Assembly: GCF_030700285.1 (NCBI RefSeq)
Contig: NZ_JAUYZJ010000007.1
Location: 124,001-188,000 of the forward strand
Length of the DNA stretch: 64,000 nt
Direction of reading: 5' to 3'
Origin: Methylobacterium sp. NEAU K
GTDB lineage: Bacteria > Pseudomonadota > Alphaproteobacteria > Rhizobiales > Beijerinckiaceae
The position numbers and the translations under genes are program-made. Shown here piece after piece: positions 33,596 through 44,877 of the stretch. The notes beneath the pieces were generated by a model. It was given only the letters and a program-made list of their open reading frames with translations, did no database searches and had not been told where the DNA came from. Each line of letters opens with the position of its first letter. Position 1 is the stretch's first letter.

Positions 33596-34617
33596 GCGGC
33601 CTCCCGAACCGTGTCGGCCTGGCCCGTGAAGGCCCGGGTCAGCAGGGCCGAAGCCGTCTCCGGATCGGTGGTGGTGAGGAGCGCCGACCGCTCGGCCGCG
33701 TCCAGAGCCCCGCCGGTCTCGGCATAGGCGGCGAGGTGCTTGCGGGCGTGGCGCACGCCCATGTCCCGGCCGTAGAGCGACAGGAGGCCCGCATAATGCT
33801 CGGCGGCCATCCCGGCCTGCTCGGCCCGGGACGGCGCGGGGGCCGGGCGGCCGGCCAGCGCCGCCGCGACCTGCCCGACGAGCCAGGGCCGCCCGGTGGC
33901 AGCCCGCCCGATCATCACGCCCGCCGCCCCGGAGGCCGCCAGGCAGGCGCGGGCGCTGTCGAGATCGGTCACGTCGCCGTTGGCGATGACCGGGATCGAC
34001 ACCGCCTCGACCACGGTGCGGATCGCGGCCCAATCGGCGACCCCCTTGTAGAATTGCTGCCGGGTCCGCCCGTGCACGGTCACGGCGTTCAGCCCGAGTC
34101 GCTCGGCGCGGACCGCGAGATCGGCGGCGTTGCGCGTCGCATCGTCCCAGCCGAGCCGCATCTTGACGGTCACGGGTACGGACACGGCCCCGCGCACGGC
34201 TGCGAGCAGACGCTCGGCGTGGTCGAGATCGCGCATCAGCGCCGAGCCCGAGGCGATCCCGGTCACGAGCTTGGCCGGGCAGCCCATGTTCACGTCGATC
34301 ACATGGGCGCCGTTTGCCTCCGCCAGACGCGCGGCTTCGGCCATGGGGGCGGCCTCGCAGCCGGCGAGCTGCACCACGTGCAGGTCGACGCCGGACCCCT
34401 CCGCCCGCAGGATCGCCTCGCCGGAGCCGCGGGCGAGTTCGCGCGCCGCCACCATCTCGGAGACCACCGCGTCGGCGCCGCAGCGGCGGGCGATCCGCCG
34501 CATATGCAGGTCGGTCACGCCGGATAGGGGCGCGAGCAGGCAGAGCGGAGCGGGAGCCGTTGCTCTGCCGGCCGGACGTTCTCGGCGCAGCGCGCCCAAA
34601 TAATGATCAGTCACCAT
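33592..34617 (-). CDS. dusB: tRNA-dihydrouridine synthase (NifR3-like)
   Basis: The 341-residue flavoenzyme reduces uridine in the tRNA D-loop. The TIM-barrel start [20 protein letters not shown], the catalytic cysteine in [12 protein letters not shown] and the [11 protein letters not shown] segment are typical of the DusB/NifR3 branch. The ATG at 34617 is used; a TTG four codons upstream is the alternative. It heads the ntrBC operon, an arrangement long known in Rhizobiales and Rhodobacter. ispDF is divergent. Confidence 0.93.
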   Translation of the reverse strand: MVTDHYLGALRRERPAGRATAPAPLCLLAPLSGVTDLHMRRIARRCGADAVVSEMVAARELARGSGEAILRAEGSGVDLHVVQLAGCEAAPMAEAARLAEANGAHVIDVNMGCPAKLVTGIASGSALMRDLDHAERLLAAVRGAVSVPVTVKMRLGWDDATRNAADLAVRAERLGLNAVTVHGRTRQQFYKGVADWAAIRTVVEAVSIPVIANGDVTDLDSARACLAASGAAGVMIGRAATGRPWLVGQVAAALAGRPAPAPSRAEQAGMAAEHYAGLLSLYGRDMGVRHARKHLAAYAETGGALDAAERSALLTTTDPETASALLTRAFTGQADTVREAA

Positions 34618-34784
34618 TCTGCACAACAATGAGGCAAGGCCGGCCCGCTGGCAAGCGGGGCCGCGCGTTGATTTCAGCCCCTCCCCCGCTTAAACGACGG
34701 GCACCGTCTGCGGCAGAGGTGTCGACGGGACGGCTGGCCCGCGCGCCGACCGCCGCTCCACAGGAATCCACGAGTTTTTCGCCC

Positions 34785-36116
34785 ATGTCCGCCATCGGCA
34801 CGCCAGCCATCGGACCCGCGAGCGCGGGGGCCGGCGTCGCCGCGGTGGTGGTGGCGGCCGGACGCGGCATACGCATTGGCGGCGGCACGCCCAAACAGTA
34901 CCGCCGGGTCGGCGGACAGGCGGTGCTGACCCGTACGCTGGCGGCACTGGCCGCGCAGGACATGATCGCGCGGATCCAGCCGGTGATCGCCGCAGACGCG
35001 GCCGAGTTCTTCCGTGCCTGCCTGGAGGAACTCGCCCCGGAGATGCGCGATAAGATCGCCGCGCCGGTCGAGGGCGGGGCGACGCGCCAGCTCTCCGTGC
35101 GGGCTGGGCTTGAGGCTCTGGCGTCCGCCGAGGCGCCGGAGATCGTACTGGTGCACGACGCCGCCCGTCCTTTCGTCGACGCGGCGCTGATCGCCCGGGC
35201 GATCGAAGCGGGTCGCGACCACGGCGCGGCCGTCCCCGGCGTGCCGGTGACCGACACGGTCAAGCGCGTCGCCGAGATCGCGCCCGGTATCGGCCGGGTG
35301 CACGAGACGCCGCCCCGAGAGCACCTGCGCGCGGTGCAGACCCCCCAGGCCTTCGCTTTCGCCCCCCTGCTCGGCGCCCACCGCGATGCGGCCGCACAGG
35401 GGCTCGACGGCTTCACCGACGACGGCGCCCTGGCCGAGTGGGCGGGCTTGCCGGTGGTCGTCTTCGCGGGCGATATCGCCAACCGCAAGATAACCCAGCC
35501 CGCCGACCTGATCGAGGCCGACAGGGCCTTCGCGCCCGAGACCACCGAAACGCCAGCGCCCGGAGCCCGCGCCATGACCGCCTACGTCACCCGCCTCGGC
35601 ACCGGCTTCGACGTGCACGCTTTTACGACCGGCGACCATATCTGGCTCGGGGGCGTGAAGATCCCGGCCGATCGCGGCGTCCTCGCCCATTCCGACGGTG
35701 ACGTGGCGCTGCACGCGCTCACCGACGCGCTGCTCGGCGCCATCGCCGACGGCGACATCGGCACCCATTTCCCGCCCTCCGACGAGCGCTGGCGCGGGGC
35801 GTCCTCGGACCAGTTCCTGGCCCATGCCTGCAGCCTGGTCCGGGCGCGCGGCGGCCGCATCGACCACCTCGACATCACCGTGCTGGCCGAGGCGCCGCGC
35901 ATCGGCCAGCACCGGGAGGCGATCCGGGCGCGCATCGCCGAGATCGCGGGGGTGCCCCTCACCGCCATCTCGATCAAGGCGACGACCACGGAGAAGCTCG
36001 GCTTCGTCGGCCGGGCCGAGGGACTGGCCGCCCAGGCGGCGGCCACGATCCGCCTGCCCGAGGAGGACGGCCCCGCCCTCGACGCGCAGGCCGAGACCGC
36101 GATGCGCCAGGGCTGA
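34785..36116 (+). CDS. ispDF: Bifunctional IspD/IspF enzyme of the MEP pathway
   Basis: The 443-residue fusion makes isoprenoid precursors. Residues about 1-240 are IspD (VVAAGRGIRIGGGTPKQYRR, HDAARPFVD, VTDTVKRV), which couples CTP to methylerythritol phosphate. From about residue 270 the IspF part follows (GTGFDVHAF, LAHSDGDVALHALTDALLG, KATTTEKLGFVGRAEG), which makes the cyclodiphosphate. Such fusions are normal in alphaproteobacteria. The ATG at 34785 matches the family start; longer in-frame extension is not supported. It is divergent from dusB-ntrBC, as in related genomes. Confidence 0.96.
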   Translation: MSAIGTPAIGPASAGAGVAAVVVAAGRGIRIGGGTPKQYRRVGGQAVLTRTLAALAAQDMIARIQPVIAADAAEFFRACLEELAPEMRDKIAAPVEGGATRQLSVRAGLEALASAEAPEIVLVHDAARPFVDAALIARAIEAGRDHGAAVPGVPVTDTVKRVAEIAPGIGRVHETPPREHLRAVQTPQAFAFAPLLGAHRDAAAQGLDGFTDDGALAEWAGLPVVVFAGDIANRKITQPADLIEADRAFAPETTETPAPGARAMTAYVTRLGTGFDVHAFTTGDHIWLGGVKIPADRGVLAHSDGDVALHALTDALLGAIADGDIGTHFPPSDERWRGASSDQFLAHACSLVRARGGRIDHLDITVLAEAPRIGQHREAIRARIAEIAGVPLTAISIKATTTEKLGFVGRAEGLAAQAAATIRLPEEDGPALDAQAETAMRQG

Positions 36117-36285
36117 AGCGGGCCCGGCGCGGCCTGCTCATCGCCGCGCCCGATACCGGCTCACACGGATTCCGCCTTCACCCTGGACGCGCGGAAGGGT
36201 GGTGTCCTGACGTCGCTGGGCGGTCTTCAAGGCTTCGCGACGGCTTTGCGCGCGCGGGCCGGCATCCCCGTCGGCGGATGGCCCG

Positions 36286-37776
36286 TCAGGCCCCGAGATA
36301 CCGCGCCTCCAGATGCGCCCGGAACGCGTCCATGCCGAGCGCTGCGCCGGTGGCGCGGGTGAGCAGGTCGTCGGTTCCGAGCAGGCTTCCGACCTCGTGG
36401 ACGTTGGCGCGCAGCCAATCGCGCAGCGGCGCGAAGTCGCCCTGCGCAAGGCAACCCGGGAGTGCCGGTTCGGCCGCCCGCGCCGCCCGGAACAGCTGCG
36501 CTGCCGCCAGGGCGCCCAGCGTGTAGGTCGGGAAGTAGCCGAAGGCCCCGCTCGGCCAGTGGATGTCCTGGAGGCAGCCGAGCCGGTCGTTCGGCACGAC
36601 GAGGCCGAGCAACTCCTGCATACCGTCGTTGAAGGCGCCCGGAAGGTCGGCCACCGCGAGGTCGCCTGCGATCATCGCGGTCTCCAGGCGGTAGCGGAGC
36701 AGGATGTGCGCCGGGTAGGTCGCCTCGTCCGCGTCCACCCGGATGAAGCCCGGCCGGACCCGGGTGTTGAGGGCGTGCAGGTTCTCCGGAGACCATTCCG
36801 GCCCGGAGCGCCCGAACGCCTCCCGCAGCAGCGGCGCCAGGTAGGCGAAGAATTCGTGGCTTCGGCAGGCCTGCATCTCGACGATGAGCGACTGGCTCTC
36901 GTGGAGGCTCATGCCCCGTGCGGCGCCCACCGGCTGGTGGCGCCACGGTGCGGGCCGGCCCTGCTCGTAGAGGGCGTGGCCGCTCTCGTGCAGCACCCCC
37001 ATCAGGGCGCGTCCGAAATCCGCCTCGTCGTACCGGGTGGTGATGCGCACGTCGTCGGTGGCCCCTCCGCAGAACGGGTGCAGGCTGATATCGAGCCGGC
37101 CGCGGCTGAAATCGAACCCGAGGGCCGCCATCAGCCTCAGGCCGAGGTCGCGCTGCACAGCCACGTCGAACGGACCGGCGAGCGGCAGCGGTTCCGGACG
37201 GGCGCCCTGGAATTCACGGGCGCGGGCGATCAGATCCGGAAGCCAGCCCGTCAGATCCGAGAACAGCGGGTCGATCACCGCCCGGCGCATGCCGGGATCG
37301 TAGCTGTCGAGGAGCGCATCGTACGGGTCGAGACCGAGCGCCGCGCCCTTGGCCTGCCCGATCTCGCGCTGGAGTCTCAGCACCTCGGCGAGATGCGGCG
37401 CCAGCCGGGCGAAGTCCGAGTCCCGCCGCGCCTCGCGCCAGACCATCTCCGACCGGGACACGGCCCGCGAGCTGGCCTCGACCAGGTCGCGCGGCACCGC
37501 CCCGGCATGGGCCTGTACCCGGCGCATCTCCCGCAGGTTGGCGGCCGGCCACGGGTCGAGCCCGCCGGCCGCCTCGGCGGCGTCGAGCTCGCCGGCGGTC
37601 TCGGGCGCCGTCAGGATCTCGTGCGCCATCCCGCGCAGGATCGCGAGCTGGTCGCCCCGTGCCTCCGCGGCCCCGTCGGGCATCAGCGTCTGCGCGTCCC
37701 AGCCAAGGATCCCGGCCGCTCCCTCAAGGGCCGCGAGGCGGGCGAAGCGCTGTTCGAGTGTCCGATACGCGGTCAT
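36286..37776 (-). CDS. M32 family carboxypeptidase Taq-type
   Basis: The 496-residue metallopeptidase has the zinc-binding HESGH motif (GVLHESGHALYEQGRP) followed by the third ligand in SLHESQSL, and the family segments IDPLFSDLTGWLP, HPFCGGATDDVRITTRY and VRPGFIRVDADEATYPAHI. It removes C-terminal residues from peptides in the cytoplasm. The ATG at 37776 starts MTAYRTLEQRFARLAALEG, the usual M32 start. It faces ispDF and has no obvious operon partner. Confidence 0.94.
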   Translation of the reverse strand: MTAYRTLEQRFARLAALEGAAGILGWDAQTLMPDGAAEARGDQLAILRGMAHEILTAPETAGELDAAEAAGGLDPWPAANLREMRRVQAHAGAVPRDLVEASSRAVSRSEMVWREARRDSDFARLAPHLAEVLRLQREIGQAKGAALGLDPYDALLDSYDPGMRRAVIDPLFSDLTGWLPDLIARAREFQGARPEPLPLAGPFDVAVQRDLGLRLMAALGFDFSRGRLDISLHPFCGGATDDVRITTRYDEADFGRALMGVLHESGHALYEQGRPAPWRHQPVGAARGMSLHESQSLIVEMQACRSHEFFAYLAPLLREAFGRSGPEWSPENLHALNTRVRPGFIRVDADEATYPAHILLRYRLETAMIAGDLAVADLPGAFNDGMQELLGLVVPNDRLGCLQDIHWPSGAFGYFPTYTLGALAAAQLFRAARAAEPALPGCLAQGDFAPLRDWLRANVHEVGSLLGTDDLLTRATGAALGMDAFRAHLEARYLGA

Positions 37777-37878
37777 GTGATCATCCGTCCCGACATGTTT
37801 GCGATGCGCGCGGCCTTGCAAAACCGTGGTGCGCGGACGCTCGGCAAGACCGAAGCGACCTGCCGCGCCCGGCTGACG

Positions 37879-39684
37879 TCATCCCGCCTGCAGCATCTCC
37901 AGCTCCAGCCACCGGTCCTCCGCCTGCGACAGCTCGGTCTCGGCCTGGGCCAGCATGGCGGTGGCCTTGTCGAAGCGGGCGGGATCGCGGGCGTAGAGGT
38001 CGGAATCCTCCAGGATCGTCTTCAGCTGGCGGATCGCCGCCTCCAGCTTCTCGATGCGGGCCGGGAGCGTCTTCAACTCGTGCTGGTCCTTGAAGCCGAG
38101 CTTGGGCTTGCCGGCCGGCTGCAGGGTGGCCGCAGCGGCGGACCGTGCACGCGGCTCCTTCGCCTTCGGGGCGATCGTGCGCGCCTCGACCCCCTGCCCG
38201 CGCTGGACCAGCATGTCGCTGTAGCCGCCGGCATACTCGACCCAGCGGCCCTCGCCTTCAGAAACGAGCACGCTGCCGACCACGCGGTCGAGGAAGTCAC
38301 GGTCGTGGCTGACCAGGATCAGCGTCCCCTGGTAGTCGCCGAGCATCTCTTGGAGCAGGTCGAGGGTCTCTAGGTCGAGATCGTTGGTCGGCTCGTCGAG
38401 CACCAGGAGGTTGGACGGCTGCGCCAGCGCGCGGGCGATCAGCAGCCGGTTACGCTCACCGCCGGAGAGCACCGAGACCGGTGTCCGCGCCTGCTCGGGA
38501 GTGAACAGGAAGTCCTTCAGGTAGCCGATCACGTGGCGGCTCTGGCCGTTCACCGTGACGCTGTCGCCGCGGCCGCCGGTGAGCACGTCGGTGACGGTCA
38601 TCCCGGGCTCCAGCGTGGCCCGAGCCTGGTCGAGCACCACCGGCATCAGGTTGGTGCCGAGCACGATCTGGCCCGAATCGGGGGCGAGCCGGCCCATCAG
38701 CAGGTTGATCAGCGTGCTCTTGCCGGCGCCGTTGGCCCCGACGATGCCGAGCCGGTCGCCGCGCATCACCCGCAGGGACAGCCCGTCGACGATCTTGCGC
38801 GCGCCATAGGCCTTGGCGATGCCGCGCGCCTCGACCACAAGGCTGCCCGATGATTCCGCGTCGGAGGCCTGCATGCTGACGCTGCCCACCGGGCGGCGGA
38901 CCTCGCGGCGGTTCTGTCTCAGTTCGTGCAGGTTGCCGAGGCGGCGGACGTTTCGCTTACGGCGGGCGGTGACGCCGTAGCGCAGCCAGTGCTCCTCGGC
39001 GGCGATCTTGCGGTCGAGCTTGTGCTGGTCGCGCTCCTCTTCTTCGAAGAACGCGTCGCGCCAGGCTTCGAAGCCGGAGAATCCCTGCTCGATCCTTCGC
39101 GTCTCTCCACGGTCCAGCCAGATCGTGGCGCGCGACAACGCGGAGAGAAAGCGCCGGTCGTGGCTGATCAGCACCATCGCGGCGCGGGTGCCCTTCAGCT
39201 CCGCTTCGAGCCACTCGATCGCCGGCAGGTCGAGGTGATTGGTGGGCTCGTCGAGCAGCAGCACGTCGGGCTCAGGGGCGAGCGCCTGCGCCAGAGCGGT
39301 GCGCCGCCCCTCGCCGCCCGAGAGCTTGCCCGGGTCCTCGTCGCCGGTCAGGCCCAGGCTCTCCAGCAGATAGCGGGCGCGATGGACGGATTCGCCCGGC
39401 GGGAGTCCGGCCTCGACGAAGTCGAGGGTGGTGGCGAAGCCCGAGAAGTCGGGCTCCTGCGCCAGATAACGGATCGTGGTGCCGGGCTGGACGAACAGGC
39501 GCCCCTTGTCGGGCTCGACCAAGCCGGCGGCGATCTTCATCAGCGTCGACTTGCCCGAGCCGTTCCGCCCGACCAGGCAAGCCCGCTCGCCGGGCGAGAT
39601 GGTGAGGTCCGCGCAGGTGATCAGCGGCGTGCCGCCGAAGGTCAGCGCGACGTCCTGGAGGGTAAGAAGCGGGGGAGCGGCCAT
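37879..39684 (-). CDS. ABC-F family ATPase (Uup-like)
   Basis: The 601-residue soluble protein has two ABC domains (Walker A GRNGSGKST and GANGAGKST, signatures LSGGEGRR and LSGGERNR, LDEPTNHLDL and LDEPTNDLDL), joined by a basic linker, and a C-terminal coiled coil (LPARIEKLEAAIRQLKTILED). These are the marks of Uup-type ABC-F proteins, which act on ribosomes or DNA and not as transporters. A specific role is not proven. The ATG at 39684 starts right before the first ABC domain. Confidence 0.93.
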   Translation of the reverse strand: MAAPPLLTLQDVALTFGGTPLITCADLTISPGERACLVGRNGSGKSTLMKIAAGLVEPDKGRLFVQPGTTIRYLAQEPDFSGFATTLDFVEAGLPPGESVHRARYLLESLGLTGDEDPGKLSGGEGRRTALAQALAPEPDVLLLDEPTNHLDLPAIEWLEAELKGTRAAMVLISHDRRFLSALSRATIWLDRGETRRIEQGFSGFEAWRDAFFEEEERDQHKLDRKIAAEEHWLRYGVTARRKRNVRRLGNLHELRQNRREVRRPVGSVSMQASDAESSGSLVVEARGIAKAYGARKIVDGLSLRVMRGDRLGIVGANGAGKSTLINLLMGRLAPDSGQIVLGTNLMPVVLDQARATLEPGMTVTDVLTGGRGDSVTVNGQSRHVIGYLKDFLFTPEQARTPVSVLSGGERNRLLIARALAQPSNLLVLDEPTNDLDLETLDLLQEMLGDYQGTLILVSHDRDFLDRVVGSVLVSEGEGRWVEYAGGYSDMLVQRGQGVEARTIAPKAKEPRARSAAAATLQPAGKPKLGFKDQHELKTLPARIEKLEAAIRQLKTILEDSDLYARDPARFDKATAMLAQAETELSQAEDRWLELEMLQAG

Positions 39685-39755
39685 GGCGGGCTTATGGCAG
39701 CGCCGGGCTCCCGGTTCAAACGGCGCCGCCCCGTCGGGCGGGGCGGTGCCCGCGC

Positions 39756-40001
39756 TCAGGCGATCGGGTTGGCTGGCCCGGTGGGCGGGCTGATCTCCGG
39801 AGGCCCGGGATCGTTCACCGGTATCTCGGGCGGCTGGATGCCCGGCGCCTCGGACGGGGTCTGCCCGGGGATCTCCGGACCCGGAGGCTGCGTCGGTGCC
39901 TGCGGCGGATCGTAGGGCGTGTCCGGGGCGGGCATCGGCTGCGGCACTTCTGTGGGCGATCCGGGAACCTGGCCCGGGTCCGCGAGCGTGAAGTCTGGCA
40001 C
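39756..40001 (-). CDS. Small proline-rich protein
   Basis: The 81-residue frame starts at GTG 40001 behind a strong GGAGG site. It is almost entirely Pro, Gly, Glu and Ala repeats (such as PTQPPGPEIPGQTPSEAP) with no signal peptide or domain. It is probably disordered. Such short proline-rich frames recur in Methylobacterium genomes. The strong ribosome-binding site is the main reason to accept it; the function is unknown. Confidence 0.5.
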   Translation of the reverse strand: MPDFTLADPGQVPGSPTEVPQPMPAPDTPYDPPQAPTQPPGPEIPGQTPSEAPGIQPPEIPVNDPGPPEISPPTGPANPIA

Positions 40002-40081
40002 GGTTGTCCTCCGTCTGGCCTGTGGCGCTGTCCTGCACCGTTCGGGCGGCAACGGGGCCCTGCCGCTCTGGTTCCGGACGG

Positions 40082-40396
40082 CTACTTCTTGGTCAGCAGG
40101 AGATTGCCCTCCTTGCTCGCCACCTTCTGGATCTTCTCGGCGAAGAGGGCGAGCAGGAACGGCAGCTTCACCTCCAGGCGCACGCTCTCGGCGCCCACGT
40201 CGATGGTGCCGCCGATCTTCTGCGCCAGCGCCGAGACGCCGAAATCGAGCCGGTCCCCGGTCCAGGCGAGCTGGTCGACGGTGATGCCGCTCCTGGCCAG
40301 GAACGCCCGCGCCTGCTCGGTGCCGTGCTCGAGGCGACGCTTGGCCTCCTCGCGGCCGAGGTCGTGCGGGATGTCGACGATGAGAGGCTTGGGCAT
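40082..40396 (-). CDS. Polyhydroxyalkanoic acid system family protein
   Basis: The 104-residue protein starts MPKPLIVDIPHDLGREEAKR and has VSALAQKIGGTIDVGAESVRLEVKLPFLLALF, the pattern of the 'PHA system' (granule-region) family found across Rhizobiales. The family is annotated by association with polyhydroxyalkanoate genes, but no pha gene is near and the function is not established. The ATG at 40396 is chosen over an extension upstream. Confidence 0.82.
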   Translation of the reverse strand: MPKPLIVDIPHDLGREEAKRRLEHGTEQARAFLARSGITVDQLAWTGDRLDFGVSALAQKIGGTIDVGAESVRLEVKLPFLLALFAEKIQKVASKEGNLLLTKK

Positions 40397-40517
40397 GGGG
40401 CGGCTGGATCCGGACTGACCCGGCAGCAGATGGGGCCTCCCGATGCCGCAGGCAACATCGGGAGGCCGCACGACTGCCGGAGCCGTCCGCGCCTGCAGTG
40501 CCGTCAGTGCCGGAGGG

Positions 40518-40868
40518 TCAGTTCAGGACCTGGAGCGAAACGTAGGTGGTGCCGCCCATTCCGAGGGCGCGGGCCGAGCCGCGCGACAGATCGATGATGC
40601 GGCCGCGCACGAAGGGGCCACGGTCGTTGATGCGCACGACCACCGAGCGGCCGGTCCGACGGTTCTCGACGCGGACCCGGGTTCCGAACGGCAGGCTACG
40701 ATGGGCGGCGGTCAGTCCGTTGGGGTTGAAATGCTCGCCGTTCGCGGTGCGATGGCCGCTCCCATACCAGGAGGCCGCGCCGCTCTGGGCAAAAGCCGGG
40801 AGGGTCGTTCCGACGAGGGTCGATAGCATTCCAACGGTGACCACGAACTTTCCGAAACCAGACGACAT
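40518..40868 (-). CDS. RlpA-like lipoprotein/septal ring lytic transglycosylase domain protein
   Basis: The 116-residue protein has a signal peptide (ending LPAFAQ) and a compact double-psi barrel domain (AASWYGSGHRTANGEHFNPN, LPFGTRVRVENRRTGRSVVV, DRGPFVRGRIIDLS). This is the RlpA domain, which cleaves peptidoglycan strands lacking stem peptides. No SPOR domain is present. It is the last gene before a 0.57 kb intergenic region. Confidence 0.9.
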   Translation of the reverse strand: MSSGFGKFVVTVGMLSTLVGTTLPAFAQSGAASWYGSGHRTANGEHFNPNGLTAAHRSLPFGTRVRVENRRTGRSVVVRINDRGPFVRGRIIDLSRGSARALGMGGTTYVSLQVLN

Positions 40869-42631
<1,763 letters not shown>

Positions 42632-42737
42632 GGGGACCGCCGTTCACGGTTCAGCTGAGACCACGCTGGTTTATACGGTCGCCGGTTGAAGGACTCGCGG
42701 CGGATATGGGGTCCGGGCCCCGCTTTACGGCCCCGGA

Positions 42738-42764
42738 CTGACGGCGCATCCCGGATGCCGTCAG
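42738..42764. terminator. Hairpin between convergent ccrM and mutY
   Basis: The arm CTGACGGCGCATCC (42738-42751) pairs with GGATGCCGTCAG (42753-42764), leaving a two-base bulge. It lies in the 151-base gap where ccrM and mutY converge and may end either transcript. No clear T run follows. Confidence 0.45.
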
Positions 42765-42782
42765 GGTAAGGCCGTCAGGAAA

Positions 42783-44120
42783 TCAACCTCTCCTGGCGGG
42801 CCCCCGGCGCGTCGGCGGCCGGGCGCGGACCGGGGCCGTCGACAGTTCGGGTTCCGCGTCCAGGAGGTCGTCCGCCTCGGGCGGCGGACCGGGCGCCGGC
42901 TTCGGCCGCGGCTTCGGCACCGCCCGCACGCTCGGGCGCCAATCCGGATCCGGCATCGACAGCGGCGCCTCGATCGCCGCGAGCAGCGGCATCGGCGGCG
43001 GTTCCTTCTTCGGGCGCCCGCGCGGCTTCTTTTCCGGGTCCGGCTTCGGGTCGAAGGCGTGGGCCAGCACCTTCCGCATCAGGCCGGGCAAAGGCTCGTC
43101 GTCGAGCGCGGCGCGCGGGGTGAAGCGCATGCCGTCCGGGATCGGTGTCGAGAGCGCGACGCGGGCCGAGAACACGGTCAACTCCAGCGGGAAATGCGTG
43201 AAGCCGTGGCGCACGAGGCCCGGAAGGCGCTTCCAGCGGGCGTCGAGGGGCGCATCCAGCAGGGCGGCGGCGGCGTCGTAGTCCGGTTCCCAGGCGCTAC
43301 CGGGCGGCTCGGCCATGTTGCCGAGCAGGCCCTCCGCCGGCCGGGTCCGCAGCAGCACCGCCTCGTCGCCGCTGCGGATCGCCACGAAGGCCGCGCCGCG
43401 GCGCAGGGCGCCCTTGGCGACCCTGATCTTGCGCGGGAACGTCTCCTGCGTGCCGAGCGCCCTGGCGCGGCAGGGCAGCATCCAGGGACAGAGGGCGCAG
43501 GCGGGGCGCTTGGGGGTGCAGATCGTCGCGCCGAGGTCCATGAGCGCCTGTGCGAAGTCGCCTGGCCTGTCGTGCGGCACCAGGGCCTGCGTCAGCCTTC
43601 GGATCTCCGGGCGGCTGCCGGGCAGCGGCGCCTCGACCGCGAAGGTGCGGCTCATCACCCGCTCGACATTGCCGTCCACCGCGGCCTCCGCCCGCTGGAA
43701 CGCGATCGCGGCGATCGCCCCGGCCGTGTAGGCGCCGATGCCCGGGAGCTTGCGCAGGCCCTCGGCCGTGTCCGGAAAGACGCCCGCGGCCGCGACCGCC
43801 TTCGCGCAAGCGTGGAGGTTGCGCGCCCGGGAGTAGTAGCCGAGGCCGGCCCAGGCCGACATCACCGCCTCCTCGGGGGCAGCCGCGAGCGCCGCCACGT
43901 CGGGGAAGCGGGTCAGGAAGCGCTCGAAATACGGCCGGACCGCCGCGATCGTGGTCTGCTGCAGCATCACCTCGGACAGCCAGACCCGGTAGGGATCGGG
44001 CACTTCGCCCGCGCCCGCGCGCCACGGCAGGACCCGGCGATGCCGGTCGTACCAGGCGAGCAGGTCGTCGGCGCGCGGTCCGGGACCGGACCGGGAATCC
44101 GTGGCTGTGCGGGTCGGCAT
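42783..44120 (-). CDS. mutY: A/G-specific adenine glycosylase with basic tail
   Basis: The 445-residue repair enzyme removes adenine opposite 8-oxoguanine. The catalytic glutamate is in WLSEVMLQQTT, the helix-hairpin-helix is LPGIGAYTAGAI, the aspartate is in VDGNVERV, and the 4Fe-4S loop follows C-x6-C-x2-C-x5-C (CTPKRPACALCPWMLPC). A NUDIX-like domain for 8-oxoguanine follows (LLGNMAEPP). About 90 extra residues, rich in Pro, Arg and Lys, end the protein and include an AT-hook-like PRGRPKK. The usual length is about 350. DUF721 and dsbA-like genes lie divergently, as in many Rhizobiales. Confidence 0.94.
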   Translation of the reverse strand: MPTRTATDSRSGPGPRADDLLAWYDRHRRVLPWRAGAGEVPDPYRVWLSEVMLQQTTIAAVRPYFERFLTRFPDVAALAAAPEEAVMSAWAGLGYYSRARNLHACAKAVAAAGVFPDTAEGLRKLPGIGAYTAGAIAAIAFQRAEAAVDGNVERVMSRTFAVEAPLPGSRPEIRRLTQALVPHDRPGDFAQALMDLGATICTPKRPACALCPWMLPCRARALGTQETFPRKIRVAKGALRRGAAFVAIRSGDEAVLLRTRPAEGLLGNMAEPPGSAWEPDYDAAAALLDAPLDARWKRLPGLVRHGFTHFPLELTVFSARVALSTPIPDGMRFTPRAALDDEPLPGLMRKVLAHAFDPKPDPEKKPRGRPKKEPPPMPLLAAIEAPLSMPDPDWRPSVRAVPKPRPKPAPGPPPEADDLLDAEPELSTAPVRARPPTRRGPARRG

Positions 44121-44290
44121 GGGCCAGGCTGCATAGCCGGAGGAAACGTCCGATCATAGGGCGGCGAAACGCGAGGCGCGTGCTCCCTTCGTTGACCGAC
44201 CTGCGCTACGCTGAATGCCCTGCGCCGAATTGATCACCCGTTCGGCGGTGAAAACGATGCCCGATCCACCGAGGCGAGGCCCGAACCACC

Positions 44291-44773
44291 ATGGCGCGCG
44301 TCAAACCGCTGGCCGAGCTGATCGAGACCTGCATCGGGCCGGCCTTCGCGGCGCAGGGCTTCGCCTCCACCGACATCCTGGCGGCTTGGCCGGAGATCGT
44401 GGGCGAGCGGCTGGCGCGCTACTGCCGGCCCTCGAAGCTCGAATGGCCGAAGCGCCGTCGCAAGGACGCCGACACGCCGGAATCCGGGACGCTGGTGGTC
44501 CGCGTCGAGGGTGTATTCGCCATCGAACTCCAGCATCTCGCACCGGTGGTGATCCAGCGCATCAATGCGCACTACGGTTGGGCCTGCGTATCCCGGATCG
44601 TGCTGCAGCAGGACCGGGTTGGCCGTGGCGGCGGGTCGGCGCCGCGCCTCGGCGTCGACCCATCCCGGGCCACCGAGGTTAAGCGGGCGGTGGCCACCAT
44701 CGACGATGACGGGCTGCGCGCGGCCCTGGACCGGCTCGGGATCGCCGCCGTGGCGACGCGGCCGGAGCGCTGA
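44291..44773 (+). CDS. DUF721 (DciA-like) protein
   Basis: The 160-residue protein has the DUF721 segment ILAAWPEIVGERLARYCRP near residue 30 and an RV-E-G-V-F-A-I-E-L-Q-H core near residue 75. The family includes DciA, which helps load the DnaB helicase in many bacteria; the match to DciA itself is inferred. The ATG at 44291 follows ACC without a strong ribosome-binding site. A DsbA-like gene follows on the same strand 104 bases later. Confidence 0.85.
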   Translation: MARVKPLAELIETCIGPAFAAQGFASTDILAAWPEIVGERLARYCRPSKLEWPKRRRKDADTPESGTLVVRVEGVFAIELQHLAPVVIQRINAHYGWACVSRIVLQQDRVGRGGGSAPRLGVDPSRATEVKRAVATIDDDGLRAALDRLGIAAVATRPER

Positions 44774-44877
44774 GCCGCGCGTTCCAGCATAGGCGCCTTC
44801 GTCATCTTGCCAGGACAGTCTCGCGCAGGTACCCGAGCCGGGACGCCAAGACCGAATGAAGCCGGCGGAGCCTGCCC

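Noticed and set aside
33596..34033. A 146-codon upstream extension of ntrB
   Set aside because: It overlaps dusB, a clear gene in another frame; the GTG overlapping the dusB stop is the natural start.
34314..34784. A 157-codon upstream extension of ispDF
   Set aside because: It lies opposite dusB and has Arg/Pro-rich antisense composition; IspD similarity starts near 34785.
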